Below are positions 24,901 through 33,047 of a DNA stretch of 64,000 nucleotides, in pieces (position 1 is the stretch's first letter; every line of letters begins with the position of its first letter). A model generated the notes under the pieces. The model was not told the origin of the DNA, did not search any database, and saw nothing but the letters and a program-made list of their open reading frames with translations. The stretch comes from Salinibacterium sp. dk2585 (GTDB taxonomy: Bacteria > Actinomycetota > Actinomycetes > Actinomycetales > Microbacteriaceae): assembly GCF_008001035.1 (NCBI RefSeq), contig NZ_CP042856.1, positions 2,108,001 through 2,172,000 on the forward strand, in the 5' to 3' direction. The position numbers and the translations under genes are program-made.

Positions 24901-25214
24901 TCGTCGAGGCGCTGGCGGATGCGCTCCCCGAGCTCTCCCGCTGCCTTGCGCGTGAACGTGAGGCCGAGGATCTGCCCGGGTGCGACGTGGCCGTTCGCGA
25001 CGAGCCAGAGCACGCGTGCGGCCATGGTCTCGGTCTTGCCGCTGCCGGCTCCCGCGACGACGAGCGCCGGGCCGAGTGGCGATTCGATCACGGCGCGTTG
25101 CTGAGGCGTCGGCCGATGGTGGCCGAGCGTGTCGGCGATCGTGTCGGCGCTGATGGTCGCGACCGGCCGAGCAGCATCCTGGGCTTCGCGATCGCCGATG
25201 AGCAAGTCAGTCAC
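21924..25214 (-). CDS. adnB: AdnB subunit of the AdnAB helicase-nuclease
   Basis: 1096-aa UvrD-like motor fused to a RecB-type nuclease; resects DNA double-strand ends in actinobacteria. Motor motifs: GAGSGKT at 55-61, DEYQD (VVLLDEYQDTS), GDPHQSIYGWRGA, and a C-terminal VTRARHRLLLTG. The nuclease domain near residues 960-1060 has LGTLFHEWVEH, KIDAVYE, VVDWKTGK and the QLALYRQAY (QLxxY-type) motif. All catalytic nuclease residues (His, Asp, Asp, Lys) seem present. The GTG at 25214 overlaps the adnA stop by 8 bp, fitting an obligate heterodimer. Length matches mycobacterial AdnB (about 1100 aa). Confidence 0.95.
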   Translation of the reverse strand: MTDLLIGDREAQDAARPVATISADTIADTLGHHRPTPQQRAVIESPLGPALVVAGAGSGKTETMAARVLWLVANGHVAPGQILGLTFTRKAAGELGERIRQRLDELDRQGLVPGERDPFDSPSVATYNSFANTIYRDNALLLGREPDGDVLGEASAWQLARRIVTQSSDERLGRLGKGVDVITKAVLEVSHGLVENIAEPDAVAAMAKEFAALEELPLGGRGEFRDVMNQVGAVGALPVLIELAQQFQAAKAARGFVEYSDQVALALELVRGVPRIREELRDRYRVVLLDEYQDTSVVQTWLLAELFGDHAVMAVGDPHQSIYGWRGASSANLEDYARQFAGQEGGVQQYSLSTSWRNGTRILDAANVLVDPLTAATRVQVERLAPSPAASHHAVESAFEEDLAGEADTVARWLAQRLREPVMEGGTFRQATAAMLFRTRRTQRAFVEALRQHGVPFHVLGVGGLMEEPEVADLVCALTVLSDPSAGSELVRLLAGPRWRIGARDLHGLRRIASVLSRRDFAQRRLDDDVVQRLRDSVADDEGASLVEALDFLATAKPDHSLITGLSEVGVERMREAGTLLARLRSRAALDLLDLVTMCEQELMIDVEVASNPDRVLGRAPLDAFYDALANYLAVDDAPSLRSFLAWLREAEWRDNLAPRPEEPEPGVVQLMTIHGSKGLERDIIVVPRMVEGELPATPLEGTGAWLGFGRLPWEFRGDAAELPALEWRAATTRKELVETIKIFKSTVGEHQEREERRLAYVAVTRARHRLLLTGSFWSGQTKARRPSRYLLSLAEAGIVAPPPEVPQNDSDPGTTDHLVFTWPEDPLGGRRRIVEDAAERVRSARVQRAAGAILDEGRWQVDLELLLEERRARGRRDARGETPVRVPASRFKDYVTAPDETAAELRRPMPERPYRATRLGTLFHEWVEHRYGVHGALEEIDAFPSELDMEEGADEVTQGAQLEVLKRTFEASRWAGVIPLEVEREIHLPLAGRIVVCKIDAVYEAEPSADGQARYEVVDWKTGKAPRDDGELEDRQLQLALYRQAYAEWKGIEASRIDAVFYYVADDAIISPRRIFEKAELERLWLESQERGEGD

Positions 25215-28200
25215 TCGTCACCGCCCTCACTCGGTGCAGGCGTCGCGCGGCGGCACCCGGTCGGCGGTCATCGATCTCGCGGCTGCCCTGGAACGCGGCT
25301 GCCGCCATGCCGCGAGCGGCGATCGCGATGCGCTCGCGGAACTCCTGGAGGTGCTCCGGCGTGAGCGGTGCCTGCATTCCCTCACGGTAGGACTTGCCTC
25401 CGACACCCTCCTTCACGAAGAGGAGCTTCGCTCCCCCGGGCGCGTGCTCGCCGTGCGGGGCGAGCACCTCGTCGAGGAGTCCCTCCGCGTACGCGAGCTG
25501 GTAGGCGGCGAGCTGCGGATGCGCGTCAAGCACGCTCTGTTTCGTCTCGGGCCTGCCTGTCTTGAGGTCGACGATGACGACGCTTCCGTCGGGTGAGCGT
25601 TCGACCCGGTCGATCGAGCCGCGCACGCGGGCGCGGTCGACATCGAGCTCGAAGCGGCTCTCTGCGCCGATCAGTTCCTTGCGCTCTCGCGTGAAGTCAC
25701 CGAGGTACTCGGCGACCCCCGCCGCGAGCGCTCGGGTGGCCGCGCGCTCCTTCTCTGCGAGCCACGGTGCCTCGAAGACAAGTTCGCTCCACCTCGACTC
25801 GATCGCCTGCCACACCCCTTCGACGCTCGTGTCTTCGCTCGTCTCCATTGCCCAGTGCACGATCGTGCCGATGCTCATGGCGGTGCTGGGAGCGGAGCCG
25901 GAGAGCGAGTCGATGAACCAGTCGAGTGGAGATTCCTCAAATGCGCTGAGACGCGAGGGCGAGACGGGAACCTGCTCGTCGTCATCGAAGACGGGCTCGG
26001 TCGTCGACGCCGCGAGAAGACCGTGCCAGTCTCCGGGGTCCGCGCCGGGGACCGACTCGTCGGCGAGGTGCGCGAGGGCCGCGGCGGCTGCGTCGCGCGA
26101 GGTGACAGAGCCGTCCCTGCGCGACAGCTCGTGCCGCAGGCGGCCCGTGAGCCCGCGGAGCGACAGCGGGATTGGCGAGGTGGCGTCGAGTCTCGCGGCG
26201 TCATCCGGCACGAGGGAGAAGAACACGCTCGGTGCCTCGTCGTCGTTCGCGACGGAACTCACGATGATCTCGCGACGGCAGCGGGACGCGGCGAGCGCGA
26301 ACATGCGGAGTTCATCATCGCGCACGAGGCGGCGTTCATCGAGCGTCGCGGTGTCGCCGGCTGCCGCTCGCGCGAGGTCCTGGGCCCCGAGCAGCGTGCC
26401 ACGGATGCGAAGGTTCGGCCACACGCCCTCCTGCACGCCCGCGAGGGCCACCGTGTCGAATTCAAGCCCCACGACTCCCGAGGGTGTGGTGACGAGCACT
26501 GCTTCACCCCGTGCCTGCGGTGAGAGCGTGTCTTCGGGAACGTCGGCGTCGAGCACGTCGTCGAGGAACACCCGCGCGGGCGCGCCGGGGTCCCGCTCGA
26601 CGAAACGCTTGGCGGCCGAGAACAGAGCCACGATGCCGTCAAGGTTGCGGTGCGCCTCGTCGGCGACGATGCCGCTCCCCATCGCGTCGTCGTACCAGCG
26701 CCGGTGCAGGCCGCTGCGCTCCCAGGCGAGCCACAGCAGTTCCTCGATCGAGGCGTCGTCGTCGTGCGCCTGCCGCACGGCGGCCAGAGTCGCTGCCAAA
26801 CGCTCGGCCCGGCGGGCCGAACGGTGATCGATCGTGGCGAACCGCCCCGGTCCCTCGAGTGCCTCCACGACCAGTGCATCCGCGCCGCGGTCGCCGCCGC
26901 CCGTGATCTCCTCCGCGCGCAGCGCGAGCCGGAGCCGACGAAGGTCGAGGCGGTCGAGCTGCCCGAACGGTCCGAGTAGCAGGTCTGCTGCGGCCGCCGC
27001 CGTGAGCGGCGTCCTTCCCATGCCGATGTCGACGACGCCCAGGAGACTTCGCGCCGCGCCATCATTGCGGAGCGGGCGCGCGGCGAGCGTCGTGCGCGTG
27101 GGTACCTCCGCGAGCGAAAGCGCCCGGGCAATCGCCGGCACCTGGGCACCACTGCGCACGATGACGGCCATGTCAGACCAGGCGACGCCGTGCATGAGGT
27201 GCCGCTCGCGCAACCTCCGCGCGATCGCGGAGCGCTCGCGCGATGGTGTGGGGGCCTCCACGAGCGCTATCGAACCCTCGTAGGGCTCGGCGGTCACGGC
27301 CCCGCGCTGGGCAGTGAGGCCAGCGGTGCCAATGTGGGCCGTGATGGACGACACGAAGCGGGTGAGGAGCGCACCCTGCCGATGCACCGTGCCGAGTTCG
27401 AGCAGCCGCGTCTCGACGCCCAGCACCTGGGAGAGCCGGCCGAGGGCATCCGCCTCGCCCCCTCGGAACGCGTTGGCGGCCGTGTCTGGATTGCCGAACG
27501 CGATGACCGCTGCGCCTCGCTCAGCGAGTGCGGCGAGCACGCTCAAGGTAGAACGGGTCGCCTCCTGCGCATCGTCGACGAGCACGAGGCGAAGGGGCGC
27601 CGCGATGTCGCCCGGCCGGCCGCGCCGCAGCTCGCTCACGGCGCGCTCAACGAGCTCCGTCGAGTCGAGCTGGTGAGGCCGCTGCAGGCCGAGCACGTCA
27701 TGGTATTCGGCCATGAGCTCGCCGGCAGCGACCCACTCTGGGCGGTCTCGCTCGAGGCCAAGGGTTCTCAATTGGGCTGGCGAGACGCCGTGTTCCGTGC
27801 TCCTCATGAGCAGTTCGCGAAGCTCCGTGCGAAACCCACGAGTGCGACGGACGTCGGGGCTGAGCTGCTCCGGCCAGCGAGGGCCTCCGCCATCCTCGAT
27901 ATGGCCCTCAAGCAACCCGGCGAGGTCGGCATCCTGCTCACCACCGGTGATGAGTGTGGGTCGCGGCCTGCCATCGGCGCGCGCTGCCGCCCCCACGATG
28001 TCGAAGGCGAGGGAGTTCACGGTGCGGGCAAGCGGCCCCGTCGTGGGACGCGCGATGCGCAGCGCCAGCCGGTCGCGCAGGCGGGTCGCCGACACTCGGC
28101 TCGAGGTCAGCACGAGCACCTCGGCCGGGTCCCAGCCGAGGTCGAGGATGCGGTGGGCAGCCAGTTCGACCATGGCCGTGGTCTTGCCCGTGCCCGGTGC

Positions 28201-28326
28201 ACCGACGACTGCGGCGGAGACGCCGGGCGGCAGCGCGAGGACGGCTCGCTGCGCGTCGTCCAGCGTCGGGACGTCGGGTGGGGTGGGCGCAGCGTCGTCG
28301 ACCCCGTCGCGCACCTCATCTCGCAT
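25207..28326 (-). CDS. adnA: AdnA subunit of the AdnAB helicase-nuclease
   Basis: 1039-aa partner of AdnB. Walker A GAPGTGKT at 42-49 is intact. Motif II reads VDDAQE instead of DExQ, and motif III reads FGNPDTAANAFRG instead of GDxxQSIYxFRG, so this motor looks divergent next to AdnB. The C-terminal RecB-like nuclease has IGTIVHWAME, GSIDRVER, VIVDLKTGR (Lys retained) and QLAAYQLAY, so the nuclease seems complete. ATG at 28326. adnA precedes adnB with an 8-bp overlap. Diverges from the DUF3107 gene across 95 bp. Confidence 0.94.
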   Translation of the reverse strand: MRDEVRDGVDDAAPTPPDVPTLDDAQRAVLALPPGVSAAVVGAPGTGKTTAMVELAAHRILDLGWDPAEVLVLTSSRVSATRLRDRLALRIARPTTGPLARTVNSLAFDIVGAAARADGRPRPTLITGGEQDADLAGLLEGHIEDGGGPRWPEQLSPDVRRTRGFRTELRELLMRSTEHGVSPAQLRTLGLERDRPEWVAAGELMAEYHDVLGLQRPHQLDSTELVERAVSELRRGRPGDIAAPLRLVLVDDAQEATRSTLSVLAALAERGAAVIAFGNPDTAANAFRGGEADALGRLSQVLGVETRLLELGTVHRQGALLTRFVSSITAHIGTAGLTAQRGAVTAEPYEGSIALVEAPTPSRERSAIARRLRERHLMHGVAWSDMAVIVRSGAQVPAIARALSLAEVPTRTTLAARPLRNDGAARSLLGVVDIGMGRTPLTAAAAADLLLGPFGQLDRLDLRRLRLALRAEEITGGGDRGADALVVEALEGPGRFATIDHRSARRAERLAATLAAVRQAHDDDASIEELLWLAWERSGLHRRWYDDAMGSGIVADEAHRNLDGIVALFSAAKRFVERDPGAPARVFLDDVLDADVPEDTLSPQARGEAVLVTTPSGVVGLEFDTVALAGVQEGVWPNLRIRGTLLGAQDLARAAAGDTATLDERRLVRDDELRMFALAASRCRREIIVSSVANDDEAPSVFFSLVPDDAARLDATSPIPLSLRGLTGRLRHELSRRDGSVTSRDAAAAALAHLADESVPGADPGDWHGLLAASTTEPVFDDDEQVPVSPSRLSAFEESPLDWFIDSLSGSAPSTAMSIGTIVHWAMETSEDTSVEGVWQAIESRWSELVFEAPWLAEKERAATRALAAGVAEYLGDFTRERKELIGAESRFELDVDRARVRGSIDRVERSPDGSVVIVDLKTGRPETKQSVLDAHPQLAAYQLAYAEGLLDEVLAPHGEHAPGGAKLLFVKEGVGGKSYREGMQAPLTPEHLQEFRERIAIAARGMAAAAFQGSREIDDRRPGAAARRLHRVRAVTSD

Positions 28327-28409
28327 GCCTCAACGCTAGCGGCGGCCACCGACACGACGACCCCATTGCGCCGTGGACGAACGCCGACTCGTCGCGGGGC
28401 GCCATGTCG

Positions 28410-28415
28410 TACTCT
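28410..28415 (+). promoter_or_regulatory. Leaderless-type -10 element of the DUF3107 gene
   Basis: TACTCT followed by 6 nt and the GTG at 28422; no Shine-Dalgarno sequence. Confidence 0.5.
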
Positions 28416-28421
28416 GGGCAC

Positions 28422-28646
28422 GTGGAAATTCGAATCGGCATCATCAACAGCGCCCGCGAGATCAGCTTCGAGTCGAGCCAGTCCGCGGCGGACATCCAGG
28501 CAGTCGTGGCGCAGGCCCTCGACACCGACGCGAAGTACTTCAGCCTGAAGGACGACAAGGACAGCCTCTACGTCGTGCCGGTCGCTTCGCTCGGTTACCT
28601 CGAGATCGGTGCCGAGAACCCCCGCCGGGTGGGTTTCGTAGCGTGA
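28422..28646 (+). CDS. DUF3107 family small protein (Rv3208A-like)
   Basis: 74-aa acidic protein of a conserved actinobacterial family (the TB9.4 antigen family). It begins MEIRIGIINSAREISFE and ends in RRVGFVA, as family members do. Function is unknown. The GTG start is set by the family N-terminus and by the leaderless promoter in front; the longer open frame upstream runs antisense to adnA. It overlaps the next gene by 4 bp (GTGA). Confidence 0.9.
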   Translation: MEIRIGIINSAREISFESSQSAADIQAVVAQALDTDAKYFSLKDDKDSLYVVPVASLGYLEIGAENPRRVGFVA

Positions 28647-28939
28647 ACATGGAGATGCTGTTCGCCGTTCTCGGCGGACTCATCCTGTCGCTCGCGGTGC
28701 ACTTCGCCCTGCCACGCCGCGAGCTTCGCGGCGCCGCACTCCTCGGTGCGGTCGGCACAGCGGTATCGGCAGTCGTCTGGAGCGCACTGACGTGGCTCGG
28801 CTGGCCATTCGACGGCGGCTGGATCTGGGTCGCCTCGATTGCGGCGGGGCCCATCGCCGCGCTCATCGTCGGCCTTGTGCTCCCGAAGCGCCGCATCGCG
28901 GCCGACGAGCAGCTCTTCCAAGAGCTCGCCAAGGGCTAG
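28643..28939 (+). CDS. Small integral membrane protein of unknown function
   Basis: 98 aa from the GTG at 28643, which overlaps the DUF3107 stop, or 96 aa from the ATG at 28649. Three hydrophobic helices (about 4-22, 30-52, 58-80) separated by short loops and a polar C-terminus (KRRIAADEQLFQELAKG). No recognised domain. Coupled translation with DUF3107 suggests a shared operon. Confidence 0.75.
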   Translation: MNMEMLFAVLGGLILSLAVHFALPRRELRGAALLGAVGTAVSAVVWSALTWLGWPFDGGWIWVASIAAGPIAALIVGLVLPKRRIAADEQLFQELAKG

Positions 28940-28998
28940 GCGCGCCACCACTCTCGAAGCCCTCGCTGCGCATCCAGCCACCTTCAAGGGAGCGGTCC

Positions 28999-29004
28999 TA
29001 GCGT
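28999..29004 (+). promoter_or_regulatory. Leaderless-type -10 element of the PfkB-family gene
   Basis: TAGCGT followed by 7 nt and the ATG at 29012. Confidence 0.45.
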
Positions 29005-29011
29005 CGCGGCC

Positions 29012-29995
29012 ATGAGCCGCGTGGTGATCTTTGCCCCATCCCCTCTCCTCACTGTCACGGTCGAGAACCATGGCGCTGGCGACGAGTTGCACCTGCACGC
29101 GGGCGGCCAGGGCGTCTGGCAGGGGCGGATGCTGCGGCGCATGGGCGTCGATGTCACCATGTGCTGCGCCCTCATCGGCGAGAGCGGCACCGTGCTCGGC
29201 CCTCTCCTATCGGATGAGGGATTCACGGTCGAGGCCGTCGAGGTCGACGGCAATGGGGGCGGCTATGTGCACGACCGGCGTGGCGGCGAGCGCGAATCGG
29301 TCGTCGAGATCGACGGCTCCCCCCTCGACAGGCACACCCTCGACGAGCTGTACACCCTCACGCTCCGCGAGGCGCTCGGCGCTGACGCCGTCATCCTGAG
29401 CGGCCCGGCCGGCGATGAGACGCTCCCCGCAGAGGTCTACCGGCGGCTGGCCGCAGACCTCGGTGCCGCCGGCTGCACGGTCATCGTCGACCTCGCCGGC
29501 GAGCGACTCTCGGCGGCCCTGGAGGGGGGTGTCGAGGTCGTCAAGGTGAGCGATGAGGAATTGGTCGCTGATGGGCGCGCGAGCAAGGCCGACGACGACA
29601 GCATCATGGCGGGAATGCGCGCCATGGCGCAGGGGGGTGCCCGCTCCGTCATCGTCAGCCGCTCCCCCGAGCCGATCCTCGTGCTCCAGGACGGCACATT
29701 CCACGAGGTGCACATGCCCGAGTTCGAGGCGGCCGATACGCGCGGCGCGGGCGATTCCCTCACGGCCGGCGTGACGGCGGCCATCGCGCGTGGCGAGTCG
29801 CTCCTTGATGCCGTGCGCCTCGGCGCCGCGGCGGGGGCCCTCAACGTGACCCGCCACGGGCTGGGCACGGGAGACGCCGAGGCGATCGAGAAGCTGCGCA
29901 CCCTCGCTGAGGTACGGGCCACCCAGGAGCCGACGACGGATACCGCGACCACCACGACACCGGGAGACCTGGCCGCACGGGCCAAGGAGGAGTGA
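29012..29995 (+). CDS. PfkB-family sugar kinase (1-phosphofructokinase-like)
   Basis: 327-aa ribokinase-fold kinase. The substrate-binding HAGGQGVWQGRMLRRMG region is near 29-45, VKVSDEEL at 172-179, and the catalytic GAGDS signature (DTRGAGDSLTAG) near 242-252, with Asp as base. The order and lengths fit the 1-phosphofructokinase/tagatose-6-phosphate kinase branch, but no PTS or other sugar genes are nearby, so the substrate is open. The C-terminus (after about 300) is a low-complexity Thr/Ala/Glu tail. The surE gene follows without a gap. Confidence 0.85.
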   Translation: MSRVVIFAPSPLLTVTVENHGAGDELHLHAGGQGVWQGRMLRRMGVDVTMCCALIGESGTVLGPLLSDEGFTVEAVEVDGNGGGYVHDRRGGERESVVEIDGSPLDRHTLDELYTLTLREALGADAVILSGPAGDETLPAEVYRRLAADLGAAGCTVIVDLAGERLSAALEGGVEVVKVSDEELVADGRASKADDDSIMAGMRAMAQGGARSVIVSRSPEPILVLQDGTFHEVHMPEFEAADTRGAGDSLTAGVTAAIARGESLLDAVRLGAAAGALNVTRHGLGTGDAEAIEKLRTLAEVRATQEPTTDTATTTTPGDLAARAKEE

Positions 29996-30003
29996 AGACC
30001 GCA

Positions 30004-30747
30004 ATGACAACGGCACTCATCACGAACGACGACGGAATCGATTCCCCCGGCCTGCACAGGCTTGCCCGCATGGCGATCGAGTCGGGGCTCGACGTCGTCA
30101 TCGCGGGCCCCTCCGAGCAGTCGAGCGGCAGCAGCGCGTCGATCCTGGGCGCGAATGCCGACGGGCGCGTGCCGTACTCCCGGCACGAGCTGGAGGGCTT
30201 CGACATCCCCGTCTTCGCTGTCGACGCCGCGCCTGCTCTCATCTCACTCATCGCCGCCCACGGCGCCTTCGGCTTCGTGCCCGACATCGTCTTCTCGGGC
30301 GTCAATCGCGGCGCAAACGTCGGGCACGCGATCCTCCACTCCGGCACGGTGGGCGCGGCCCTCACGGCGGGGGTTAACGGCGCGCGAGGCCTTGCCGTTT
30401 CGCTTGACGTCGGCATGGATCCGGATGCCTGCCTGTGGGATGCTGCCGCGCCCCACGTCTCCCACCTCGTGCCGCTCCTGCTCGCGCAGCAACCGGGCAC
30501 GGTCTTCAACCTCAATGTGCCGAATGTCGACACGAAGACCGAGCTGCGGGAGGGCCCCCTCGCCGCCTTCGGTATCGTGCAGACGCTCACCGCGGTCGGG
30601 GGCGACGACGACGTGCGCCTCGAGGTCTCCGACACTCCGGCCGACCAGGAGGAGGGCTCCGATGCGGCACTCCTGCGAGCGGGCTACGCAACCGTGACGA
30701 ATATCACGGGCGTGCGCGAGGCATCCGTTGCCGTCCTTGCCAACTGA
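30004..30747 (+). CDS. surE: SurE-family 5'/3'-nucleotidase
   Basis: Metal-dependent nucleoside monophosphate phosphatase, 247 aa. The metal-binding NDDG is at residues 8-11 (ITNDDGIDSPG), the phosphate-binding GPSEQSSGSS near 35-44, and SGVNRGANVG near 96-105. The start is not certain: a GTG at 29992 overlaps the previous stop but sits only 1 nt after AAGGAGG, while the ATG at 30004 lies 13 nt from it and gives the normal family N-terminus; I prefer the ATG. Probably co-transcribed with the PfkB-type kinase. Confidence 0.9.
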   Translation: MTTALITNDDGIDSPGLHRLARMAIESGLDVVIAGPSEQSSGSSASILGANADGRVPYSRHELEGFDIPVFAVDAAPALISLIAAHGAFGFVPDIVFSGVNRGANVGHAILHSGTVGAALTAGVNGARGLAVSLDVGMDPDACLWDAAAPHVSHLVPLLLAQQPGTVFNLNVPNVDTKTELREGPLAAFGIVQTLTAVGGDDDVRLEVSDTPADQEEGSDAALLRAGYATVTNITGVREASVAVLAN

Positions 30748-30776
30748 ACGCTCGAGCAGCGGCGGACGCGGAGCGT

Positions 30777-31223
30777 TCACGCGTGGAGCGCGCGAGCATT
30801 CCTTCGGATGGCGACGGCTTTCGGCCACGTGATTACGAGCGCGAAGAAGACGCCGATGACGGCGCCGAGGGAGTTGGAGGCCAGGTCGCGCGGGTCGGCG
30901 ACCCGCTCGGGAAGCGTGACCTGGATCGCCTCGATGCCGACCGTGAGCGCGACGGCGAGGACGATGGCGACCCACCAGAGCCGCCGACCGAGCAGCAACA
31001 CGAACATGAGCCCGAGGGGCACGAACATGAGCACGTTCGCCGTGAATTCGACGCCGCTGTAGGAGACCCAGTCGGTCGCCTCATGCCGCTGCAGCCACCG
31101 GATGACGCGCAGCAGCAGGCCGCGCCCTTCGTCGTCGAGCGGTTGCGGCCCCAGCGTGATCCACGCGACGACGGCGAGGTAGCCGAAGGTCGCGAGGCTC
31201 AGGATTGGATGGCGCCGCAGCAT
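30777..31223 (-). CDS. VanZ-family membrane protein
   Basis: 148 aa with four hydrophobic helices. VanZ-family landmarks are visible: WITLGPQP after the first helix, NVLMFVPLGLMFVLLLG, and the GIEAIQVTLPERVADPRDLASNSLGAVIG block, where the Glu, Arg, Asp and Asn residues are the conserved polar core. VanZ proteins raise teicoplanin resistance in enterococci, but this broad family is common in actinobacteria and no other van gene is present, so glycopeptide resistance should not be inferred. Confidence 0.88.
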   Translation of the reverse strand: MLRRHPILSLATFGYLAVVAWITLGPQPLDDEGRGLLLRVIRWLQRHEATDWVSYSGVEFTANVLMFVPLGLMFVLLLGRRLWWVAIVLAVALTVGIEAIQVTLPERVADPRDLASNSLGAVIGVFFALVITWPKAVAIRRNARALHA

Positions 31224-31291
31224 CCGTCAATCATGGTGGACGACGTCTGTGAGCGCGCCGCCCACGCGCCGGGAGGAGGCTGAGCCTGCCC

Positions 31292-32140
31292 CTAGAACTC
31301 CTCGTGTGTGTCAGGGTCGCCATCCCAGAGTCGGCCGGCCTCCAGGGCGCTGATCGCGGCGACCTGCTCGTCGTCGAGTTCGAAGCCGAAGACGTCGAGA
31401 TTCTCGCGCTGTCGCTCGGCATCCCCCGACTTCGGCAGTGGGATGGCACCGAGTTGCACGTGCCAGCGCAGCACAACCTGCGTCGGGGTCACGCCGAGCG
31501 CCTCAGCAATCTCCACGATGGCGGGCTCGGTCGCGAAGTCCGCGTGCCGGGAGCCGAGCGGACTCCAGCTCTGCGTGACGATGCCATGCTCCCTGTGGAA
31601 GTGGCGAAGTGGTTCCTGCGAGAAGCGCGGATGCAACTCCACCTGGTTGACGGCGGGCGTCACCCCGGTCTCCTCGATGAGTCGCGTGAGGTGCTGCGGC
31701 GTGAAGTTACTCACCCCGATCGAACGAGCGAGGCCGCGCTCGCGAAGCTCGATGAAGCCGCGCCATGCATCGACGTAGCGATCCACCTTCGGCAGCGGCC
31801 AGTGGATCAGGTAGAGGTCGACATAGTCGAGCCCGAGGTTGCCGAGCGACTCCTCGAGGCTCGCGATCGCCTCGTCGAAGCCGTGGTGACGCCCGGGCAG
31901 CTTGGTCGTGACGAAGAGCTCGTCCCGCGAGACGGGCTGCTCGAGCCCTGCGGCCGCACGCACCGCCTCGCCCACCTCGCGCTCGTTGCCGTAATTGAGC
32001 GCCGTGTCGAGCATCCGGTAGCCCGATGCGACGGCGGCGGTCATGGCGGCGATGCCATCGTCGCCCGTGAGCTTGTAGGTGCCGAGGCCGAGGGCGGGGA
32101 TGTCGCGCCCGTCGTTCAGAGTGATCGTGGGGGTGGTCAT
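31292..32140 (-). CDS. Aldo/keto reductase
   Basis: 282-aa NADPH-dependent reductase of the AKR5-like group (2,5-diketo-gluconate reductase / methylglyoxal reductase-like). The catalytic tetrad is visible: Asp and Tyr in MLDTALNYGNE, Lys in TTKLPG and His in LIHWPL. The cofactor-binding IPLPKSGDAERQREN end is typical. The ATG at 32140 gives the standard N-terminus; the upstream extension of the open frame is Arg/His-rich and unsupported. CAGACT ends 6 nt before the ATG. Physiological substrate unknown. Confidence 0.9.
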   Translation of the reverse strand: MTTPTITLNDGRDIPALGLGTYKLTGDDGIAAMTAAVASGYRMLDTALNYGNEREVGEAVRAAAGLEQPVSRDELFVTTKLPGRHHGFDEAIASLEESLGNLGLDYVDLYLIHWPLPKVDRYVDAWRGFIELRERGLARSIGVSNFTPQHLTRLIEETGVTPAVNQVELHPRFSQEPLRHFHREHGIVTQSWSPLGSRHADFATEPAIVEIAEALGVTPTQVVLRWHVQLGAIPLPKSGDAERQRENLDVFGFELDDEQVAAISALEAGRLWDGDPDTHEEF

Positions 32141-32187
32141 TCCCCCAGTCTGCCCCGGGAGGCGTGCGCCGGGTAGGGCGCGAAGGC

Positions 32188-32907
32188 TCAGGCAGTGAGC
32201 CCGAGCGCGTCCATGCGGCGCGTGTGTGCCGCGATGAGTTCCGTGAAGACGGGCTCGAGCCGTGCCTCGTCTGGCGCAACCCGGCCGGGCACGGCGAGGG
32301 ATGACCGCGCGACGAGCAGGGTATCGCCAACAAGACGCCGGCCCCACAGCGCCAGGCGCGACGCGAGCACGGGCTCAGCGTCGATCGCGTTGCGCAGCTG
32401 CTCGACGATGATCTGGCTGGGGTCGTTGGAGAGCACCGCCTGGATGCGCTCGCGAGGAGCGGGAGGCAGGCCGTCGGCGAGCGCCAGGAAGAAGTCGGTC
32501 AGCATGCTGGCGGTGATGTAGCTCGTCACGACGGTCTCGTGCCAGTCGCTGCTGCGCGTGCGCTCACGGAATGATTCGACAGGGGCGGCGAAGTACTCCA
32601 TGAGCTCTTCCGGACGGTCTCCGCCTCGTTCGATCTCCGCGAGGAGACCCTCAAGCTTCGAGAGCGACACGCGGGCGACCCGCGTGAGCGCGACCTTGTC
32701 GCGCGTCGTGGGCGAGTGCGCGATGGCGCCGGAAACGACCTCGAAGTTCGACAGCTGCAGCGACGCCGCCTGGCCCAGATACCGCGGCAGGTCGGGGGTG
32801 AGCTCGGCAAGACTGACCCTGTTGACGGCCTGGTCAGACGACGAGCGCCGCTGCCTGAGCTTGGGCGCGTGAACCGGGCGGGGTCGGCGGCCGAAGAGGG
32901 ACATCAC
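32188..32907 (-). CDS. Ferritin-like fold protein (MiaE-like, Rv3210c family)
   Basis: 239-aa helical protein of the actinobacterial group assigned to the ferritin-like, tRNA-(ms2)io6A hydroxylase-like fold. The Glu/His pattern that could hold a di-iron site includes NFEVVSG, KLEGLLAEIE, ESFRER and DWHETVV; I cannot verify all ligands. Start GTG 32907, with ATG 32904 next to it; a TAGTCT -10 ends 6 nt before the GTG. It lies beside the DEAD-box helicase gene, divergently, as in mycobacteria. The RNA-modification role is only an inference from the fold. Confidence 0.75.
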   Translation of the reverse strand: MMSLFGRRPRPVHAPKLRQRRSSSDQAVNRVSLAELTPDLPRYLGQAASLQLSNFEVVSGAIAHSPTTRDKVALTRVARVSLSKLEGLLAEIERGGDRPEELMEYFAAPVESFRERTRSSDWHETVVTSYITASMLTDFFLALADGLPPAPRERIQAVLSNDPSQIIVEQLRNAIDAEPVLASRLALWGRRLVGDTLLVARSSLAVPGRVAPDEARLEPVFTELIAAHTRRMDALGLTA

Positions 32908-32913
32908 GCATAA

Positions 32914-32919
32914 AGACTA
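32914..32919 (-). promoter_or_regulatory. Leaderless-type -10 element of the ferritin-like gene
   Basis: TAGTCT on the minus strand followed by 6 nt and the GTG at 32907. Confidence 0.5.
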
Positions 32920-32950
32920 GCGTCGAGGGGCTTATCAGACGCGCATCCCC

Positions 32951-33047
32951 TAAACTGGGTGGCAATGCCTCCCGCTTCTGGTGGAGGCTCCTTACGCCCC
33001 AGGTCAAGAGCGGGCGTACGCACGCTTCGGAACAGGGCACACTCATC
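32951..33047 (+). promoter_or_regulatory. Promoter and structured 5' leader of the DEAD-box helicase gene
   Basis: TAAACT at 32951-32956 is a likely -10, giving a leader of about 85 nt. The leader holds two hairpins: a GCCTCC/GGAGGC stem at about 32967-32988, and an ACGCCC/GGGCGT stem at 32994-33017. No strong ribosome site precedes the GTG at 33048. Structured leaders of this type are common in front of cold-induced or autoregulated RNA helicases, so post-transcriptional control is plausible. Confidence 0.45.

Noticed and set aside
30777-31223. VanZ as evidence of glycopeptide resistance
   Set aside because: No vanH/A/X or vanRS genes nearby; the VanZ family is common and its function outside vancomycin clusters is unknown.
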